Positions 19,783 to 30,944 of a DNA stretch of 64,000 nt are shown here, in pieces. Each line of letters begins with the position of its first letter. Position 1 is the stretch's first letter. This stretch comes from Aspergillus flavus (Eukaryota; Ascomycota; Eurotiomycetes; Eurotiales; Aspergillaceae): assembly GCF_009017415.1 (NCBI RefSeq), contig NC_092407.1, forward strand, positions 3,782,001 through 3,846,000, written 5' to 3'. The notes beneath the pieces are model-generated. The model ran no database searches and was not told the origin of the DNA. It saw only the letters and a list, made by a program, of their open reading frames with translations. The position numbers and the translations under genes are program-made.

Positions 19783-22700
19783 TCAGTCATCGTCCTCATT
19801 GTCCTTAGCCGACTTGTTCTTGGACTTTTCCGCGAGTTCCTTCTGCCAGATATGGTTGGCTGCGTCCTTGTCCAGACCGGTAAAGAGCAAGTCGAATACC
19901 TCCGAGTACCAGCTCACTGCATGGCCTTCAATGCCCTCTTTGATGTTCTGAACAACCGTTAGATCAGGAATCAAGAGTCGAAACAGAAAACGAATTACTC
20001 ACCTCAGGCAGCTCGAGCCAATCCGACGTGTTGTCGGCGGGGAAGATGATCTTTGTGGCACCGGCGCGACGAGCAGCAACAGTCTTCTCGCGCAAACCTC
20101 CAATACGCAAAACTTTGCCAGTCACCGTCAATTCTCCAGTCATAGCAATGGTAGGGTCGAGAGAGTGGTTCAGCGCCAAGGATAGAAGGGATGATGCCAT
20201 TGTAATACCAGCAGATGGGCCTGATACTGTTAGCCTGATGTATGGGGAATAACGCAGAGATGTGACTTACCATCCTTTGGCACGGCACCCTCCGGGCAAT
20301 GCATGTGAAGCCTTGCCTTTTCGAAGAACTTATTCTCCGGGAACTGCTTAGCCAATACTGACTTGGCGAAGGAGTACGCGATATGGGAAGACTCCTTCAT
20401 CACATTTTGGAGATTGCCGGTGATTTCGATACCCGGTCGGGATTCAGAAGTCAGTGCGTTCTCCAAAATAGACTCAACATACAGCGCAGCGCCTCCCATG
20501 CTGGTCCAAGCAAGGCCCATTGTGACACCGGGTGGGAAGGTTTCATACAACCTGTCGGACGTGAAAACCGGGGGCCCAACGTAATCAGTCAAGCTGTCCT
20601 TGCCGATGCTGAGTTGCACTCCCTCTGGAACCTTCAGGGCAACACGAGGTGTTTCAGTCGTTGCTTTCTCTTCGGTGGTGGCGTTAGCAGAGTCGGCAGC
20701 CTCGCTCTCCTTCTTCGACTCCTCCTGTGCAGCCTTGCCCTCATCGGTAAGAGCCTTGTCCTCGGCGAGTACGTCCTCTCCAAGGTCACGCACGATCTTG
20801 AAAGCAGCTTTGCGGTAAACTTTCTCAATTTGCTTCTTGAGATTCCGAACACCACTTTCACGGCAGTAAGATTTGATGAGCTCCTCAATAGCTTCCTCCT
20901 TCAGATTAACATCGACGTCCTTCAAGCCCGTCAATTCCCTAGCAGCAGGAGCAAGGTAGCGCTGAGCAATAGCCATCTTCTCATCCGCAACATATCCTGA
21001 AAGCTCAATGAGCTCCATTCGATCGAGTAGAGGGCGGGGAATCGTATCAGTTACATTAGCCGTGCAAACGAAGAGAACCTTAGACAGATCCACTGGGACA
21101 TCCATGTAGTGGTCTAAAAAGGAGGAGTTCTGCTCCGGGTCAAGCAGCTCGAGGAGTGCAGAAGACGGATCCCCTTGGTGACCGCGCCCGATTTTGTCTA
21201 TTTCGTCAATCAGAATTAAAGGATTCTCCGTCTGACATTTCTTGAGGGCTTGGATGATGCGTCCCGGAAGGGCACCAACATAAGTCCTACGGTGCCCCTT
21301 GATTTCCGCAACATCTGTCAAGCCACCAACGGAAAAGCGGTAATACTGCCTGTTCAAGGCCCGAGCAATTGACTTTCCAATACTAGTCTTTCCAACACCA
21401 GGCGGTCCCACAAGGCAAAGAATCTTGCCTTCCACGGTTCCGCGGAGTTTTCCGACAGCGATGAATTCAAGAATACGGTCCTTGACATCCTTCAAGCCAT
21501 AGTGATCTTCATCCAAAACGGTTGTTGCGTGTTGGATACCAAAATTCTCAACACTCTTCTGTCCCCAGGGTATCTGTGTCAACCAGTCGAGATAGTTGCG
21601 GGTGACATTGAACTCTGAAGCAGCCGGTTCCAAATGAGCCAGTTTATTGAGTTCCTCATCAAAGACCTTCTTAACAGCCTCTGGCATAGCAAGCCTCTCC
21701 GCCTTCTCCTTGAACTTTTCAACCAGCTTATCCTTACCATCGGATTCAATACCCAACTCTCTCTTGATGCCCTTCATCTGCTCCATTAGCCAGTACTCAC
21801 GTTGACGCTTTTGAATCTTAGCCTCCACATCCTTTGAGATCTTCGACTGCAGTTGCGCGTTCATTAACTCCTTCTTCAGTACCACTAAAGCTTTAGGAAG
21901 TCTCTCCTCAATGTTCATTATCTCAAGGACCTCTTGCATCTCGTGCAGTTCTCCGGCAGAAACAGCAGCTGCAAAGTCAGCCAACTTAGATGGCTCGTCA
22001 CTCAAGTTTCCAGGGAACTGGTCGGTGTAGAAGGCGGAGATCTGGTCGCGGAACAGGGGGTTCAGGCTGGCAATTTCCTTGCAGACATTGACAATCTCAC
22101 TGGTCACTGCACGAATAATGGCACTCTTCTTGTCATAAGGCTCCTCCACTAGATTCTCGACGTTAACCAAGCTGACTGGATACTTCCGCAAAAATGATGT
22201 AGGCTCGTAGTGATCCTTGGGTGCGAGTTCCTGGGTTCCCTCCTCAAAGCTGGCTACAACGTCACCCTGTTTCTCAGATGACTTATCATCTGGGGCGGGA
22301 GCCTTCGTTGAATCACTGGGTGGCAACAAGGACGAGACCTTGATGCGTCGGTGAGGATAAAGCACAGCTGTTACGCCACTAGCTTCTCCGCGAAGAGGAT
22401 AAGCAGCAGTAATTTGAGCGAACACTCCAACATCGTATACATCATCAAGATTTTCGATTACATCTCCATCAGCGTTCTCATCCTTGAACAGGAAAGCTCC
22501 CACATAAGGCTGTCCACGCTTCATCATGTCCTGGATAGCCATTGCCACATTCGGATCTTTTATAGTGATAGCTTTGTAGAAGCCCGGGAATAACGGGCGT
22601 TTTGCGATGGGAATGGCCATAACCTGAGGATAGACTTCAGGAACAGAAGGCTTCTGCAAAGCCTTGTCACTGGAGCCCTTCTTGCCTTTCTTTCCACCAT

Positions 22701-23232
22701 CTTCATTACCTCCGTTGTTTGCACCACTAGGCTTAGAATCTGAGCCGCCACTGACAGGGATAGGGGACGGCGGTTCATTGGAATTTCCCTTGCCTTCAGC
22801 TACATTATTAGGCTTCTTTCCATCATCCTCCAGCCCTCGTTGCTCCTTATCCACTATCTGCTTCTCTCTCCGTTTTGTGGATCCCGATGTCGGAGCTCCG
22901 GATTCTGTTGATGAGCCATGTTTCCCTGACTGATCGGCTACTCTGCGTCGAGATTCAGAAGTGCGTTCAACATCCTTATCCTCGTTCTTTTCCTTCTGCT
23001 CTTTATGGTCCGGATCTTCCTTGCCGTCTCCGGGTGGGGGTTTCTCTCTTCGGCGAATAGAGCTTGACGAGAAGGTGCGGGAGGGAGGGAGAGAGCGGGA
23101 GAGGCGCGACGAAATCAGGATTGACCGGGCACTGGCATTGTATCTCGGCGAGGCGAGTAAAGGCCGAATAATCAATGGACGCGGTGTCTGGTGGAGCGCA
23201 GCTCTCCAGGGGAGGGACTGGCCGCGGAGCAT
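19783..23232 (-). CDS. pim1: Mitochondrial Lon protease (PIM1)
   Basis: ATP-dependent serine protease of the mitochondrial matrix that degrades misfolded and oxidised proteins and supports mtDNA maintenance. Exons are 23232-20271, 20220-20003 and 19947-19783 (introns 49 and 55 nt), giving 1114 residues. The N-terminus is an Arg/Ser-rich mitochondrial presequence ([13 protein letters not shown].. to about 65). A charged linker rich in Glu, Lys, Asp and Ser follows, then the LON substrate-binding domain (from about 200, [16 protein letters not shown]). The AAA+ module has Walker [14 protein letters not shown] near 610 and Walker [12 protein letters not shown] near 675. The protease domain carries the catalytic serine in [13 protein letters not shown] (Ser990, just after the first splice) and the catalytic lysine in [18 protein letters not shown] (Lys1033). 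The conserved catalytic segment is split by an intron. The gene is divergent from MDJ1. Confidence 0.97.
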
Positions 23233-23660
23233 GCTATAGTTGTAGCTGCGAATATGGGAGAAGACGAATTAGGGGTATAGAGGAGGTACAGTACAGAAAA
23301 TAATACAAGAATGTAAAAACCCTCACAGGCAAATTTAAAAAAGGAGGGATACGGAGGGAAATGTGAGGCTTCGGGAGCAATGGTCGGACAGCAGCTTAGC
23401 TGAGGGAGAGTGCTTGATTACCGAAGCAAGAAGCCTTTCATCATCGTCGTCTCGGTACATTGTTTCTCCGGTCGGGAAACTTTTTCGAGCGGAACGACTC
23501 GAAGCTTCTAAGTTTCTCCATATCAGGAGGCGGCAAAACTCGGCTTAAAACAGTCATTGGCGTGCTCGGGTGTTCCAAATCAACACCATTGATTTCAAAT
23601 CATTACCTTCTCCTCCTGGTCCAGTCTGTCCGTTGGGTTAATGCCCGTTTATTTCACAAC
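23233..23660. promoter_or_regulatory. Divergent promoter shared by PIM1 and MDJ1
   Basis: 428 bases between start codons pointing apart. At 23501-23508 is GAAGCTTC, the core of a heat-shock element (GAA-nn-TTC), followed two bases later by a weak third unit (AGT then TTTC). TTC and GAA units also occur at 23464-23495. The uORF described for MDJ1 begins within this region at 23641. Confidence 0.5.
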
Positions 23661-25394
23661 ATGAGCGCTACTTCCGCCGCAATGCCCAAGGCCGCGGCTA
23701 TTCCCGCCCGTTTACTCCGGAGTACATCGCGACAATATTCGAAGAGCCCGGCAACCAGTGTTCGAGCTTACCATGCCTCACCGACTTCATCAACTGACAG
23801 GCGTGTGCGATGCGATGCAACTAATAAGAAACAATCTGTGTTCTCTTCGTCAAGGGTAAGTTGTCTATAAAACATGTTCATCATCGAGTCATGGCTGATA
23901 TCACTTCTGAACCATATAGATCTTCCATACTACTGCTCCCCTTGCCGCGATTCCCGACCCATATAAAGTATTAGGAGTGGAAAAGAATGCATCCGCAGGC
24001 GACATCAAGAAGGCCTACTATGGAATGGCCAAAAAATACCACCCGGATACCAACAAGGAGGCGAATGCCAAGGAAAAGTTCGCGGAGGCCCAGTCAGCTT
24101 ATGAGTTACTTTCCGACCCCAAGAAGCGTGAGAACTACGATCGATTTGGCTCCGCAGCGTTCGACCAAAACGGTGGCTTCGATCCCAGCGCAGCCGGCGG
24201 TAACCCGTTCGCAGGTGCCGGTGGGTTCCACGGATTTGGCGGTGGCTTTGGGGGTGGTTTCCCTGGTGGTTTTGGGGGAGCAGATATCAATTTCGAGGAT
24301 CTTTTCGGTGCTTTCGCAGGCGGCGCACGTCGTGCCGGTCGAGGCCGACGGGGCCCATTCCAGGAGATTCTGGTAGGCGAAGATATTGAAGTCCAGACCA
24401 ACATCTCCTTTATGGAAGCCGCGAAGGGTACAACAAAAGATATCGTTATCACGCCTTTGACTCCATGCGGTACATGTAGCGGTGACGGACTTAAGAAAGG
24501 CGCCAAACGCACCCAGTGCCGTCAGTGCAACGGCTCTGGAACTCGTGTGCACTTTATGCAGGGAGGCTTTCAGGTGGCAGCCACTTGTGATGCCTGTGGA
24601 GGTGCAGGCATGTCTGTCCCAAGGGGCTCGGAGTGTGGCACCTGCAATGGCAACGGTGTGGTCAGGGGCAAGAAGACTGTACAGGTTGACATTCCAGGTG
24701 GTGTAGAGGATGGCATGCGCTTGCGAGTGAGCAACGAAGGAGATGCACCACCCACCGGAACATCTGCCGCACCCGGAGCCCGCACACAACGAGGCGACCT
24801 GTACGTGTCCATCCGGGTCTCTCCTGACCATCGATTCAGCCGTTCCGGTTCCGATATCCTCTATACGGCTCAGATTCCCCTCACGACTGCTCTTTTAGGT
24901 GGTGAAGTTACCGTACCGACCCTCGATGGTGAAGTTAAGATTAAGGTTGGCACGGGTACTGGTACCGGCGATAAGGTCACACTGTCTGGAATGGGTATGA
25001 AGCGGCTTGGTAGTCGTACGAGTCGCTTCAGCCCCACTGGTGATCTCAAGGTTGAGTTCAAGGTTGCCATGCCCAAGTACCTGACAGGTAACCAGCGGAC
25101 TATCCTGGAAGTTCTTGCAGATGAGATGGGTGACAAGACCGCCAAGCGAGTCATGAATGTCGGAAAGGATAGGTGAGTTGTGCGGGCTTGGATAACATTG
25201 CCTGCTACTGGTACTGACGAACATACAGCCCACCATCCGGAGGAGACGCTTCCACAGGAGGTTCCAATAATGAAGGATTTCTCAAATCCGCTTGGCACAA
25301 ACTCGTGAACAAGTGTGAGAACTCCCCCGAAGAATCGAATAAGAAGGAATCAGGCAACAGCAGCAAGAACGACGGCGAAAAGAAGTCGAACTGA
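23661..25394 (+). CDS. mdj1: Mitochondrial DnaJ chaperone (MDJ1)
   Basis: Type I J-protein co-chaperone of matrix Hsp70. Exons are 23661-23855, 23920-25172 and 25229-25394 (introns 64 and 56 nt), giving 537 residues. The first exon is a Ser/Ala/Arg-rich mitochondrial presequence. The J domain begins at [20 protein letters not shown] and has the HPD motif in [11 protein letters not shown] Gly/Phe-rich segment follows ([17 protein letters not shown]). The zinc-binding domain has four CxxCxGxG-type repeats ([32 protein letters not shown]). The substrate-binding C-terminal domain includes [15 protein letters not shown]. The last exon is a lysine/serine-rich tail. A 7-codon uORF overlaps the start codon. 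The gene is divergent from PIM1, its known functional partner in yeast. Confidence 0.95.
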
Positions 25395-26160
25395 AAGGAG
25401 TTCAAGTGATATACATAATCAAGGCTTCAATATACTTCCTTCAGGGTCATGTTAACACCACGTATTTGATTTTTTTTGTCGCAATATCATAGCGCCGGCG
25501 AGATAAGGGGTTTACCATTTACGAGAGTTGGGAATTTTTGTGTCTGCGTTCGTTCTAACCGTTTGGGAGAAACGGTTGTGTGTCAATAGAGAGACCGGGA
25601 CTGTATGTATGTATGTATGGATGTATGTATAATTAGACCTTACGCACGAAAGACATTCTCTACTTCATCTATATTATATGACGGAAGTGCCATGGAAATC
25701 AGGCAAGGAAATTACTCGGGCGGTTATTCAGCCATATTGGCGCCTGAGGAGTCGATGGGCCACAGCGTCATTAAATTGTAAACTAAACCAAAGTCGTTGC
25801 CTTCCAACCTTTACCTTAGTTCAAGTTCCCCAACCACCATCCTTCTCCAACACGATTTGATCTGTCGTCTCGTCCAATTTCATTTCATTTCTACGTATAT
25901 TATCACCCGGTTCGGATATATTCCCACATTTCCCCGGTGTCCCCACTAATCTTGGCTAACGACCCTCAGCTACGTTCCGCTAACCTTGTTGACCTCCTGC
26001 CTTCCTTACCCCACAGCTCTCCATTGCCGATAATCCTCCCCTCCCCTCTTCCACCGCGCAAGCCCACCCAGCTATTCTTTCGCCCTCACACTTCCGGTTC
26101 GGCTCCGTTGCTTTTTCACCGTCTGTGGATGGGAGCTCCCCGCTCCTTCCGACCTACAAG
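25395..26160. promoter_or_regulatory. Intergenic region: MDJ1 3' end and BRO1 promoter/leader
   Basis: Contains a (GTAT)n microsatellite at about 25602-25630 near the MDJ1 3' end. From about 25960 it becomes C/T-rich (CCCTCTTCCACC and similar), the likely leader of bro1. A 16-codon uORF beginning at 26129 overlaps the bro1 start. Confidence 0.5.
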
Positions 26161-29100
26161 ATGGTTCAGTCGCCAATGATCTCATGTCCGCTGAAGCAGA
26201 CCAACGAAATTGATTGGATCCAACCCCTCAAGGACTATATACGCCAGAGCTATGGTGAAGACCCCGAAAGATACGGCCAAGAATGCGCAACCCTCAACCG
26301 ATTGCGCCAGGATATGAGAGGCGCGGGGAAAGATAGTGCGACAGGGCGCGACCTATTGTACCGGTATTATGGGCAGCTGGAGCTCCTTGATCTAAGGTTT
26401 CCCGTGGATGAAAATCACATAAAAATATCATTCACATGGTATGTCTTTGGATTTCCCGACCGTCCTCTTCTTCTTGCTACTCAACCCCCTAACATAAGGT
26501 ATCTCGTCTTAGGTACGATGCTTTCACACACAAGCCTACCTCTCAATACTCTCTCGCTTTCGAGAAAGCCTCAATCATTTTTAACATATCCGCCGTCCTG
26601 TCCTGTCATGCTGCGAATCAGAACCGGGCGGAGGATTCAGGCCTGAAAACCGCCTATCACTCATTTCAGGCGGCCGCGGGAATGTTCACCTATATCAATG
26701 AGAACTTCCTACATGCACCGTCGACCGACCTGAATCGAGAGACTGTTAAAACTCTAATCAACGTCACCCTAGCTCAGGGTCAAGAGGTCTTCCTCGAGAA
26801 ACAAGTGGCTGACCATAAGAAGGTCGGCTTCCTTGCAAAACTCGCCAGTCAAGCGGCTTATCTATACTCACAGGCAGTTGAGGGGATGCAAGAGTATGCG
26901 AAGGGTGTCTTTGAGAAGGTCTGGGTGGTTGTGGTCCAAGCTAAAGCGGCGCATATGGCCTCGGTGGCTTCTTATTACCAAGCCCTGGCTGACAGTGAGA
27001 GCGGTTCGCATGGGGTGGCCATTGCTAGGCTTCAGCTAGCCGAGAAGAACTCAGCTGCTGCATTGAGTTGGGCCAAGTCCTTCCCATCATCCGTACCTCC
27101 CAATTCAAACCTGAGCGCCGAGTCGGGATCTCAGCTGTTGGACATCGTCAAATATCACCTTGCGACTGTACAGGCTAAGCTCGTAACATTCACTAAGGAC
27201 AACGATTTTATCTACCACCAACCAGTTCCGAACGAAGCGGGCCTGTCGGCCGTTGCAAAGCTTCCTGCGGCAAAGGCCATCCCAGTCAGCGAGCTTTACC
27301 AGGGCCAGGATATCCAGCGGATCATCGGGCCGGATATTTTTCAGAAACTCGTACCTATGTCCGTCACGGAGACAGCCAGTCTCTATGACGAGGAAAAGGC
27401 TAAGCTGATTCGGGCGGAAACGGAGAAAGTTGAAACCGCAAATGGGGAAATGGCCGCGAGTTTAGACTATCTAAAGTTACCAGGGAGTCTGAACATCCTC
27501 AAAGGCGGAATGGACCAGGAGATGACAGTTGATGATGAGTTCCGACGATGGTGTCAAGATCTTGCTGGACATCAATCTTTCACCAAAGCTTTTGACGGTC
27601 TGCAGGAGCGCAAATCGGAAGTGCTGGCTCAGCTGGATCAGTGCTCTAAACAACTTGACCTGGAGGAAAGTGTTTGCGAAAAGATGCGCTCTAAGTACGG
27701 ACCTGAATGGAGTCAGCAGCCTAGTGCAAGGCTGAATACTACACTACGCGGCGATATTCGTACGTATCGGGACACCGTCAATGAGGCCAGTGCCAGCGAT
27801 TCTCAACTCCTCTCTACGTTTCGACAGTATGAGTCGGACTTTGATGAGATGCGATCCGCGGGAGAAACAGACGAGGCCGATGTACTGTTCCAGCGAGCTA
27901 TGATCAAGGCCGGGTCTAAATTTGGCAAAGGAAAGAATGGCCATAGTAGCCCGTACGCACCAACATCGGAAGGAAGCCTGATAGACGATGTTTACGATGA
28001 GGGGGGGCTTTCAGTAGCGGAGCAGATTTCCATGGTTGAGTCCATTCTGAAGAAGTTGAACTTGCTCAAGCGAGAACGGTCCCAGGTCCTGAAAGACCTG
28101 AAAGAGAAGGTATGCATATTTTTTGAATATACATTCTCTCCAAGGCTAATACTTTACTTATTATAGGTTCACACTGATGACATATCGAATGTACTCATAC
28201 TAAATAAGAAGTCCATTGCTGGGCAGGAGGCGCAGCTTTTCGAAGCTGAATTGGAAAAATTCCGCCCTCACCAAAACCGGTTGCTCTCAGCCAACCATAA
28301 GCAAGCCTCACTAATGAAAGAGCTCACCAAAATCTATGGCGACTTGCTTCAGGATAAGCGAGTGCGATCCGAACAGTCGAAATATGAAACCATAACTCGT
28401 CAAAGAAATGCAGTCATGGCACGGTATAAAAAGGTATACGATGCGTTCAATGGCCTGCTATCGGGCGTTAGGCAAGCGCAGACCTTTTACACTGAAATGG
28501 GCGACACAGTGGAGAGTCTGAGGAAGAATGTGGAAACTTTCATCAACAATCGGAGGTCGGAAGGCGCTCAGCTTTTAGGACAAATCGAACGCGAGAAGGC
28601 GAGTAGTGCGACAGATCAGGAGGATCGTGAACGGGAAAAGCTCAGGCAATTGATGGAGCGCCTTTCTACAGAGCCTAAGCCGTCCTCTTCCTCCTCGCCT
28701 TCAGGAGTTCCGGCAAAGGTGAAGTCACCTCCACCTCCTGTTCATACACCCAGCTATCCGGGTCCTGGCATATCTTCCCCGAAGATGTCGCCGCGTTATC
28801 CGCCTGTCGCAGGACAATCTCATGCACCCCCTCTCTCTCACTCTCCAGCACCTTATAGTCAATACGCAAACACTGCGGCCGGCATTTCATACGTGCCGGG
28901 CCAGCCCTTCCAACAAGGGGCGGCAGCACCGCTAACTGAGAGCTATAACCCCATGGCCTATCCATTCCCCGCCTCCGCCTCGCCCCCTCCAAACCAACAA
29001 TACTTTTCGTCAACACCCGCCCCATACAGCGGCTACTCCAATCCAACTCCACCCACTGCGCCCTCGCAATTTATGCCCCAGGGGTATGTCCCGCCTCCTC

Positions 29101-29294
29101 CGCCACCGCGTCCCCAGCAAACCACGTATCCCACGTCCACCGGACCCTTCCCCTCTGGCCCTGGCGGGTACGCTCAAACCAGACCGTACGGCTCGAGCCA
29201 GCATCACAAGGTGCAGTCACAATCCTCACAGTCGCAAAGCCAGTCTGCACCTTCATCAGCTGATCCTTGGGCTGGTCTTAACGCATGGAAATAA
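26161..29294 (+). CDS. bro1: Vacuolar protein-sorting protein Bro1 (ESCRT-associated)
   Basis: Class E Vps factor of the multivesicular-body pathway. In yeast it binds Snf7/ESCRT-III and brings in the deubiquitinase Doa4. Exons are 26161-26438, 26513-28109 and 28167-29294 (introns 74 and 57 nt), giving 1000 residues. The BRO1 domain occupies about residues 1-390: DLLYRYYGQLELLDLRFPVD, then across the first splice FTWYDAFTHKPTSQYSLAFE, KASIIFNISAVLSCHAANQN, and helices such as AKAAHMASVASYYQALAD. A helical V-shaped domain follows to about 790, and a Pro/Ser/Tyr/Gln-rich tail ends with NAWK. The BRO1 domain begins at PLKQTNEIDW. This and the overall length fit Bro1 rather than PalA/Rim20, which shares the fold. 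The open frame runs upstream to a GTG at 26125, but the first ATG in frame is 26161. Confidence 0.93.
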
Positions 29295-30134
29295 TAGGTT
29301 GCCCATGCGACGGTTGGATTATGAAGTATGATAGACTTATGGACTGGAAATTTGCATTCAGGCGTTACGTCTACTCTTTCTCGCTGATTATATGCGCTAA
29401 TTCTGTTTCTTTCACTTTTGTGCTTATTGTGTCTTCGCGGGGCTCTTTCTGCCCTGCGAGATATAGTTGAGTCTTTGAAGCCCAATGTATGTATTTATAT
29501 ACATAAATCATGATGAGGAAAATGCAGACATGTACCTGATTGAAATGATATTATCAAGACCAACGAATATCCTCCATTATTCTTCGGCACGAGAGGCCAA
29601 ACTCAGCACATCAAGAATAGAAGTACAGTGGAACCCAGAACTCCATTATAGTACATGATATTATACATAACATAGTAAGTTAGAGACCTAGACTCAAACA
29701 GACGGAGTATCCCAACACCCCAGCAACAACATAGACCTGAGCAAATATTCGTCACATCCAAGGTATTAACACTATCAGACAAGTCTTGGGGCTGTATTCT
29801 CTTTGGTAGGTCCGGGGAATAGTAATTCTGTATCAAAAAAAGAATAAACATAAAGATAAAATGTAAGACCAGAAAAGTAAACAATCCGCGCCAATGGGTA
29901 TCATGAGAAGAGGGGATCGGTGCGAATGTGGCAGAAGACTCCGAAATCGTGGTATATCCTGTACAGAGTGACGTAGGCAGCGATCGCGGGAGGACCAAAA
30001 AAAAAAGTGAGACGGCAAGCCAAGAGCCGGTCCCCGGACAGGTGTATGAGAAAAATCCCAACGAAACACCGATGTATCAATAAAGATTATGAAAGAAAAA
30101 GAACAATATGAGTATACGCGAAGAAAGAGAGCAA
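29295..30134. other. Convergent 3' intergenic region (bro1 / SAP30)
   Basis: Between converging stops. It is AT-rich, and 29600-30070 has a 152-codon hydrophobic open frame on the - strand that looks like chance (poly-T-derived Phe and Leu). No RNA gene was seen. Confidence 0.5.
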
Positions 30135-30944
30135 CTAAGGTTGAAACCTCAGACGAAACTGTCTTCCTCTACCTTCTTCGCGAACTTTGTACAAAAACCG
30201 CGCAATGGCCTCTTGCTCCGCGAGGCCGGCGCTATTGAAATGTTTGCGAACGGTGAATGCGAGGTGATTCTTGCTCACGCGGTCTTGGCCGATAATGTGG
30301 TTTAGGGCATTCTTTCCTTCAATTGCGCTTTTATTCTTGGGATTGTGTCCTGAGGGGCCTTTGGTGCCATTGGCCCTGCTTGCGATGTGGGGGTGATGGG
30401 GTTTTTTGGTGTTGGTCTGAGAGCCGTTTGTGTTCTGGGTTTGGCGGAGTTGGGCTCGTTGAGCGGCGATGGAGGTAGGGGATAAGAGGCCGATTCCTTG
30501 GGAGAGGAGGAGCTGGGAGTATTCGGTGGGATAGGCGCTGGGTGAGGATATTTTGTAGGCGTGTCGGTAGGAGTGGAGGAATTCGAGAGGCATCTCGGAC
30601 CAGTGGATCTGGGGCACGGGGAATTGATGTTAGCAAATTGAAAAATAGCACAAGATTATTATATAGTATATAGGTAAGATAGACGGCAGTTAGTCCATGT
30701 GTTTGGCAGGGAAATAACTTACTTTGGGCTGACTGTCTGACTGATCGCCATCTCCCATGGGGGCGCTGGTGACATTGGCGACACTGGCGGAAATTTTGGC
30801 ATGGGAGACAGAGTTCACCACCGCAGAGCTGGTTGCTGCCTTGCGGCCTTTTCCAGTGCCAGTCTTATGCTCTCTTGTAGTACTAGAACCTTCGGATCGA
30901 GAGTCATCGTGAACGGCTGTCGCACGCTGCCGCGGGGGAGCCAT
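30135..30944 (-). CDS. SAP30-type Sin3-binding subunit of histone deacetylase complex
   Basis: Protein of the SAP30 family, which anchors Rpd3/HDAC to the Sin3 corepressor. Exons are 30944-30723 and 30608-30135, with a 114-nt phase-0 intron (GTAAGT..CAG), giving 231 residues. The first exon encodes a disordered, Ser/Lys-rich N-terminus starting MAPPRQRATA. The Sin3-binding part begins right after the splice: IHWSEMPLEFLHSYRHAYKI, then PTEYSQLLLSQGIG. A low-complexity insert rich in Asn, Thr and His follows, then RVSKNHLAFTVRKHFNSAGL and the C-terminal helix EQEAIARFLYKVRE. Split Sin3-binding blocks like this are usual in Aspergillus members. The start ATG is followed by an unbroken frame to the splice. 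Confidence 0.88.

Noticed and set aside
20383..21000. 205-codon open frame on the + strand
   Set aside because: Antisense shadow of the Lon protease gene, whose protein is unmistakable.
24106..24831. 241-codon open frame on the - strand
   Set aside because: Antisense shadow of MDJ1; the sense frame has J-domain and zinc-repeat motifs.
26161..29294. Assignment as PalA/Rim20 (pH signalling) rather than Bro1
   Set aside because: Both have the BRO1 domain, but the N-terminus, the 1000-residue length and the long Pro/Gln tail fit Bro1 better.
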